This document shows, in pieces, positions 6,548-8,162 of a stretch of 8,162 nt of DNA. Source of the stretch: Candidatus Pelagibacterales bacterium (GTDB lineage Bacteria > Pseudomonadota > Alphaproteobacteria > TMED109); assembly GCA_002684605.1 (NCBI GenBank), contig NYVM01000052.1, positions 3,990-12,151 on the forward strand. Direction: 5' to 3'. Under the pieces are notes generated by a model. That model was not told the DNA's origin. It made no database searches and saw nothing but the letters and a program-made list of their open reading frames with translations. Within the stretch, counting starts at the first letter, position 1, and each line of letters opens with the position of its first letter. A program made the translations under genes and the position numbers.

Positions 6548-6883
6548 TTAATTTTTTCTACTCGCTTTTTCTTCATGTCCAGACATAGTCTCTCTATTTT
6601 TTAATTCCTCCATAATCTCTTCCGGAACAATATTCAAAGATTTCCACAAAACAAAAAGGTGGAATAATAAGTCTGAAGATTCTTTTATGGTTTCTGTTTT
6701 GTCTTTAGAAATTGCAGCAAGAGCAGTTTCAATTGCCTCTTCTCCTAATTTCTTAGAGCATTCTTTTACTCCCTTTGAAAGTAAAAAGGAAACGTAAGAA
6801 TCTCCTGGGGCAGAACTTAAAGCTCTTTCTTCAATTTTTGCCCATAGCAACTCAAAATATTTAAATGATTGTGTGTTATCCAT
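6548..6883 (-). CDS. hisE: Phosphoribosyl-ATP pyrophosphatase
   Basis: HisE catalyses the second step of histidine synthesis, converting phosphoribosyl-ATP to phosphoribosyl-AMP and pyrophosphate. From the ATG at 6883 the protein has 111 residues, the usual size for a stand-alone HisE. It shows the MazG-like all-alpha fold: SYVSFLLSKGVKECSKKLGEEAIE (starting at 29) with the metal-binding GEEAIE (47-52), the second acidic motif ESSDLLFHL (68-76) and the family tail EEKASRK (104-110). A TTG at 6895 would add four residues but has no ribosome site, while GGA (6893-6891) is placed seven bases before the ATG. It is not fused to hisI, unlike the hisIE fusion of enterobacteria; hisI is not in the window. 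A 53-bp gap containing inverted repeats separates it from hisF. Confidence 0.95.
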   Translation of the reverse strand: MDNTQSFKYFELLWAKIEERALSSAPGDSYVSFLLSKGVKECSKKLGEEAIETALAAISKDKTETIKESSDLLFHLFVLWKSLNIVPEEIMEELKNRETMSGHEEKASRKN

Positions 6884-6893
6884 AAACTTATCC
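6881..6893 (-). promoter_or_regulatory. Ribosome binding site choosing the ATG of hisE
   Basis: Minus-strand GGA (6893-6891), seven bases before the ATG at 6883-6881, supports that start over the TTG four codons upstream, which is preceded only by T-rich sequence. Confidence 0.5.
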
Positions 6894-6910
6894 AAAACTA
6901 AAAGTTAAAT

Positions 6911-6929
6911 ATATAAAACTATTTTATAT
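6911..6929 (-). repeat. Perfect AT-only inverted repeat in the hisF-hisE gap
   Basis: ATATAAAA (6911-6918) and TTTTATAT (6922-6929) are perfectly complementary around a 3-base loop. The stem is all A/T, so it is weak, and no clear U-tract follows it on the hisF-hisE transcript. It lies 10 bases downstream of the stronger hairpin at the hisF stop. Function is unknown; it may be chance in such DNA. Confidence 0.35.
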
Positions 6930-6936
6930 TATTTAT

Positions 6937-7692
6937 TTATAGCCTAATATTTAGGCTAGCCTCTGTCATTGCTTTTCTCGCATCTTGTATTTTAAATTTT
7001 CCGAAATGAAAAATAGAAGCCGCTAATACTGCATTAGCTCCGCCTTCCTTAACACCTTCAACTAGGTGCTCTAGAGTTCCTACTCCTCCAGACGCTATAA
7101 CAGGCACAGATACTTTGCTAGTGATCCTTTTTAATAAATCCACATCAAAACCTTTACCTGTTCCGTCTCGATCCATAGAAGTTATTAATAGTTCTCCTGC
7201 ACCCTTCTCCGTAATAGATTGTGCCCATTCTATGGCATCTATTCCTGTTTCCTTTCTCCCTCCATGAGTATATACCATCCATTTATCTTTATGTTTTTTT
7301 ACATCTATTGCCACTACGATGCATTGTGAACCAAATTTGTTAGCGCCTTCTTCTACAATTCTAGGATCTATTATTGCACTTGTATTAATACCTACTTTAT
7401 CTGCGCCGGCTAGTAAAAGGTTTCTGATATCAGCTAAGCTTCTAACACCTCCCCCTACTGTTAGAGGCATAAAACATTGGTCTGCTGTTCTGTTAACCAC
7501 ATCTAATAATATATTTCTATTATCAGAACTTGCTGTTATATCTAAAAAACATAATTCATCAGCTCCCTGTAAATCATATACTTTCGCCTGCTCTACTGGG
7601 TCACCAGCATCTTTTAAATCTACAAAGTTAATGCCTTTTACAACTCTACCATCTTTAACATCTAAACATGGGATAATTCTTGTTTTTAACAT
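6937..7692 (-). CDS. hisF: Imidazole glycerol phosphate synthase, cyclase subunit HisF
   Basis: HisF is the (beta-alpha)8-barrel cyclase that, with the glutaminase HisH, turns PRFAR plus ammonia into imidazole glycerol phosphate and AICAR. At 251 residues it is full length. The catalytic pair is in the exact family positions: D11 in [15 protein letters not shown] (6-20) and D130 in IVVAID (125-130). Other marks are LTVGGGVRS (77-85), the phosphate-binding T171 in [14 protein letters not shown] (170-183), VIASGGVG (198-205) and [11 protein letters not shown] (221-231). The ATG shares one base with the hisA stop (TAATG), with AGG (7701-7699) six bases upstream inside hisA, so the two are translationally coupled. 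A strong hairpin covers its 3' end. HisH is presumably upstream of hisA, outside the window. Confidence 0.98.
   Translation of the reverse strand: MLKTRIIPCLDVKDGRVVKGINFVDLKDAGDPVEQAKVYDLQGADELCFLDITASSDNRNILLDVVNRTADQCFMPLTVGGGVRSLADIRNLLLAGADKVGINTSAIIDPRIVEEGANKFGSQCIVVAIDVKKHKDKWMVYTHGGRKETGIDAIEWAQSITEKGAGELLITSMDRDGTGKGFDVDLLKRITSKVSVPVIASGGVGTLEHLVEGVKEGGANAVLAASIFHFGKFKIQDARKAMTEASLNIRL
6940..6958 (-). repeat. Perfect 8-bp hairpin covering the last codons of hisF
   Basis: TAGCCTAA (6940-6947) and TTAGGCTA (6951-6958) are exact reverse complements with a 3-base loop. The stem has three G-C pairs and ends right at the hisF stop codon. On the minus-strand transcript it is followed by UAAAUAAAUA rather than a U-run, so it is not a classic intrinsic terminator; it could slow 3' degradation or mark an mRNA end. 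The repeat is directly visible; any role is inference. Confidence 0.5.
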
Positions 7693-8162
7693 TATTTACC
7701 TATTATTCTATTGCACTCGTCTATATCTATGCGGTTATCATAAATTGCTCGGCCACTGATTACTCCCATTATACCTAAACATTTTTTACTTTTTATTTCC
7801 TGAATATCTTTTATTGAAGATATTCCTCCAGATACTATAACAGGTATATTAATGCTCTCTGCTAATTCTATCGTTTCATTAATAGCTGGCCCCATTAATA
7901 TTCCATCTCTATTAATATCTGTATAAATTACTGCAGATACGCCTGCATCTTCAAATTTTTTAACTAAATCTAGCGCTTTAATTTTTGTCTGTTTTACCCA
8001 TCCCTCTACAGCAACCATTCCCTCTCTTGCATCTATACCTACTGCTATTTTTCCTGGATGTTTTTTACAAGCCTTAATTACCAATTCTGGATTTTTTAAA
8101 GCCATTGTACCTAGAATTACTCTGTCTATACCTGTAGATATCCACAAATCTATTGTTTCAAG
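7692..8162 (-). CDS. hisA: HisA, ProFAR isomerase (5' end outside window)
   Basis: HisA isomerises ProFAR to PRFAR, the fourth step of histidine synthesis, in a (beta-alpha)8 barrel related to HisF. The window holds the C-terminal 156 residues; about 85 are missing, including the first catalytic aspartate. The frame is open to the window edge, so the TTG at 8147 is not a start. Fragment features are [11 protein letters not shown] (15-25), [15 protein letters not shown] (41-55), whose D44 corresponds to the second catalytic aspartate, [13 protein letters not shown] (80-92), with T81 at the phosphate/substrate threonine, VIVSGGISS (108-116) and [13 protein letters not shown] (134-146). The separate VEGW and TDINRDG signatures point to HisA rather than HisF. 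Its stop overlaps the hisF start by one base. It is probably in a hisB-hisH-hisA-hisF-hisE type run. Confidence 0.96.
   Translation of the reverse strand, partial: LETIDLWISTGIDRVILGTMALKNPELVIKACKKHPGKIAVGIDAREGMVAVEGWVKQTKIKALDLVKKFEDAGVSAVIYTDINRDGILMGPAINETIELAESINIPVIVSGGISSIKDIQEIKSKKCLGIMGVISGRAIYDNRIDIDECNRIIGK
7802..7825 (-). repeat. Perfect 9-bp hairpin inside hisA
   Basis: GAATATCTT (7802-7810) and AAGATATTC (7817-7825) pair perfectly around a 6-base loop. It lies in the codons for the conserved [10 protein letters not shown] segment. Conserved Ile/Asp codons could produce it by chance. No regulatory role can be shown from sequence. Confidence 0.4.

Noticed and set aside
6884..6895. 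TTG at 6895 as the hisE start
   Set aside because: No ribosome site precedes it, and the ATG four codons later has one and fits family length.
7319..7759. Plus-strand open frame across the hisA/hisF junction
   Set aside because: Antisense to two certain histidine genes; its protein is Ser/Thr/Leu-rich shadow sequence with no family marks.
8145..8147. TTG at 8147 as the hisA start
   Set aside because: The frame continues to the window edge and the protein lacks the HisA N-terminal half, so the gene is cut by the window.

Overview
The window is an AT-rich (by eye about 30 % GC), very densely packed stretch of chromosomal housekeeping genes, most likely from an alphaproteobacterium. Three things point there: the hisA-hisF-hisE-HIT order, the rph-rdgB-hemW run, and the divergent penicillin-binding-protein-activator / rsmI pair followed by a BON lipoprotein and gshB. 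All are familiar alphaproteobacterial neighbourhoods, and the protein sequences agree. Low GC, gaps of a few bases and overlapping genes suggest a streamlined lineage, such as the Pelagibacterales (SAR11) or another AT-rich marine group. That placement is inference; the class-level call is firmer.

Layout. Positions 1-2386 (+): rph (5' end outside the window), rdgB and hemW, linked by two successive 11-bp overlaps and so probably one operon. Positions 2389-3672 (-): a lipoprotein of the LppC/LpoA-like penicillin-binding-protein activator family, convergent with hemW. A 70-bp divergent intergenic region (3673-3742) then starts the + strand run rsmI, a two-BON-domain lipoprotein (DolP-like) and gshB (3743-6162). 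From 6159 to the window end everything is on the - strand, read right to left: hisA (5' end outside), hisF, hisE and a HinT-type HIT protein.

Together the genes cover RNA maturation (rph, rsmI), nucleotide-pool cleaning (rdgB), haem trafficking (hemW), envelope upkeep (LppC-like, DolP-like), glutathione synthesis (gshB) and histidine synthesis (hisA, hisF, hisE). No gene-free stretch reaches 100 bases. I see no tRNA, rRNA, insertion sequence, CRISPR array, prophage or transfer signature, and no convincing intrinsic terminator.

I did not find a previously undescribed system. Points worth a second look are an altered haem-binding motif in HemW, the missing yraN at the rsmI locus, tandem hairpins between hisF and hisE, a non-ATG start that rearranges the LppC-like/rsmI boundary, and complete absence of TGA as a stop codon.
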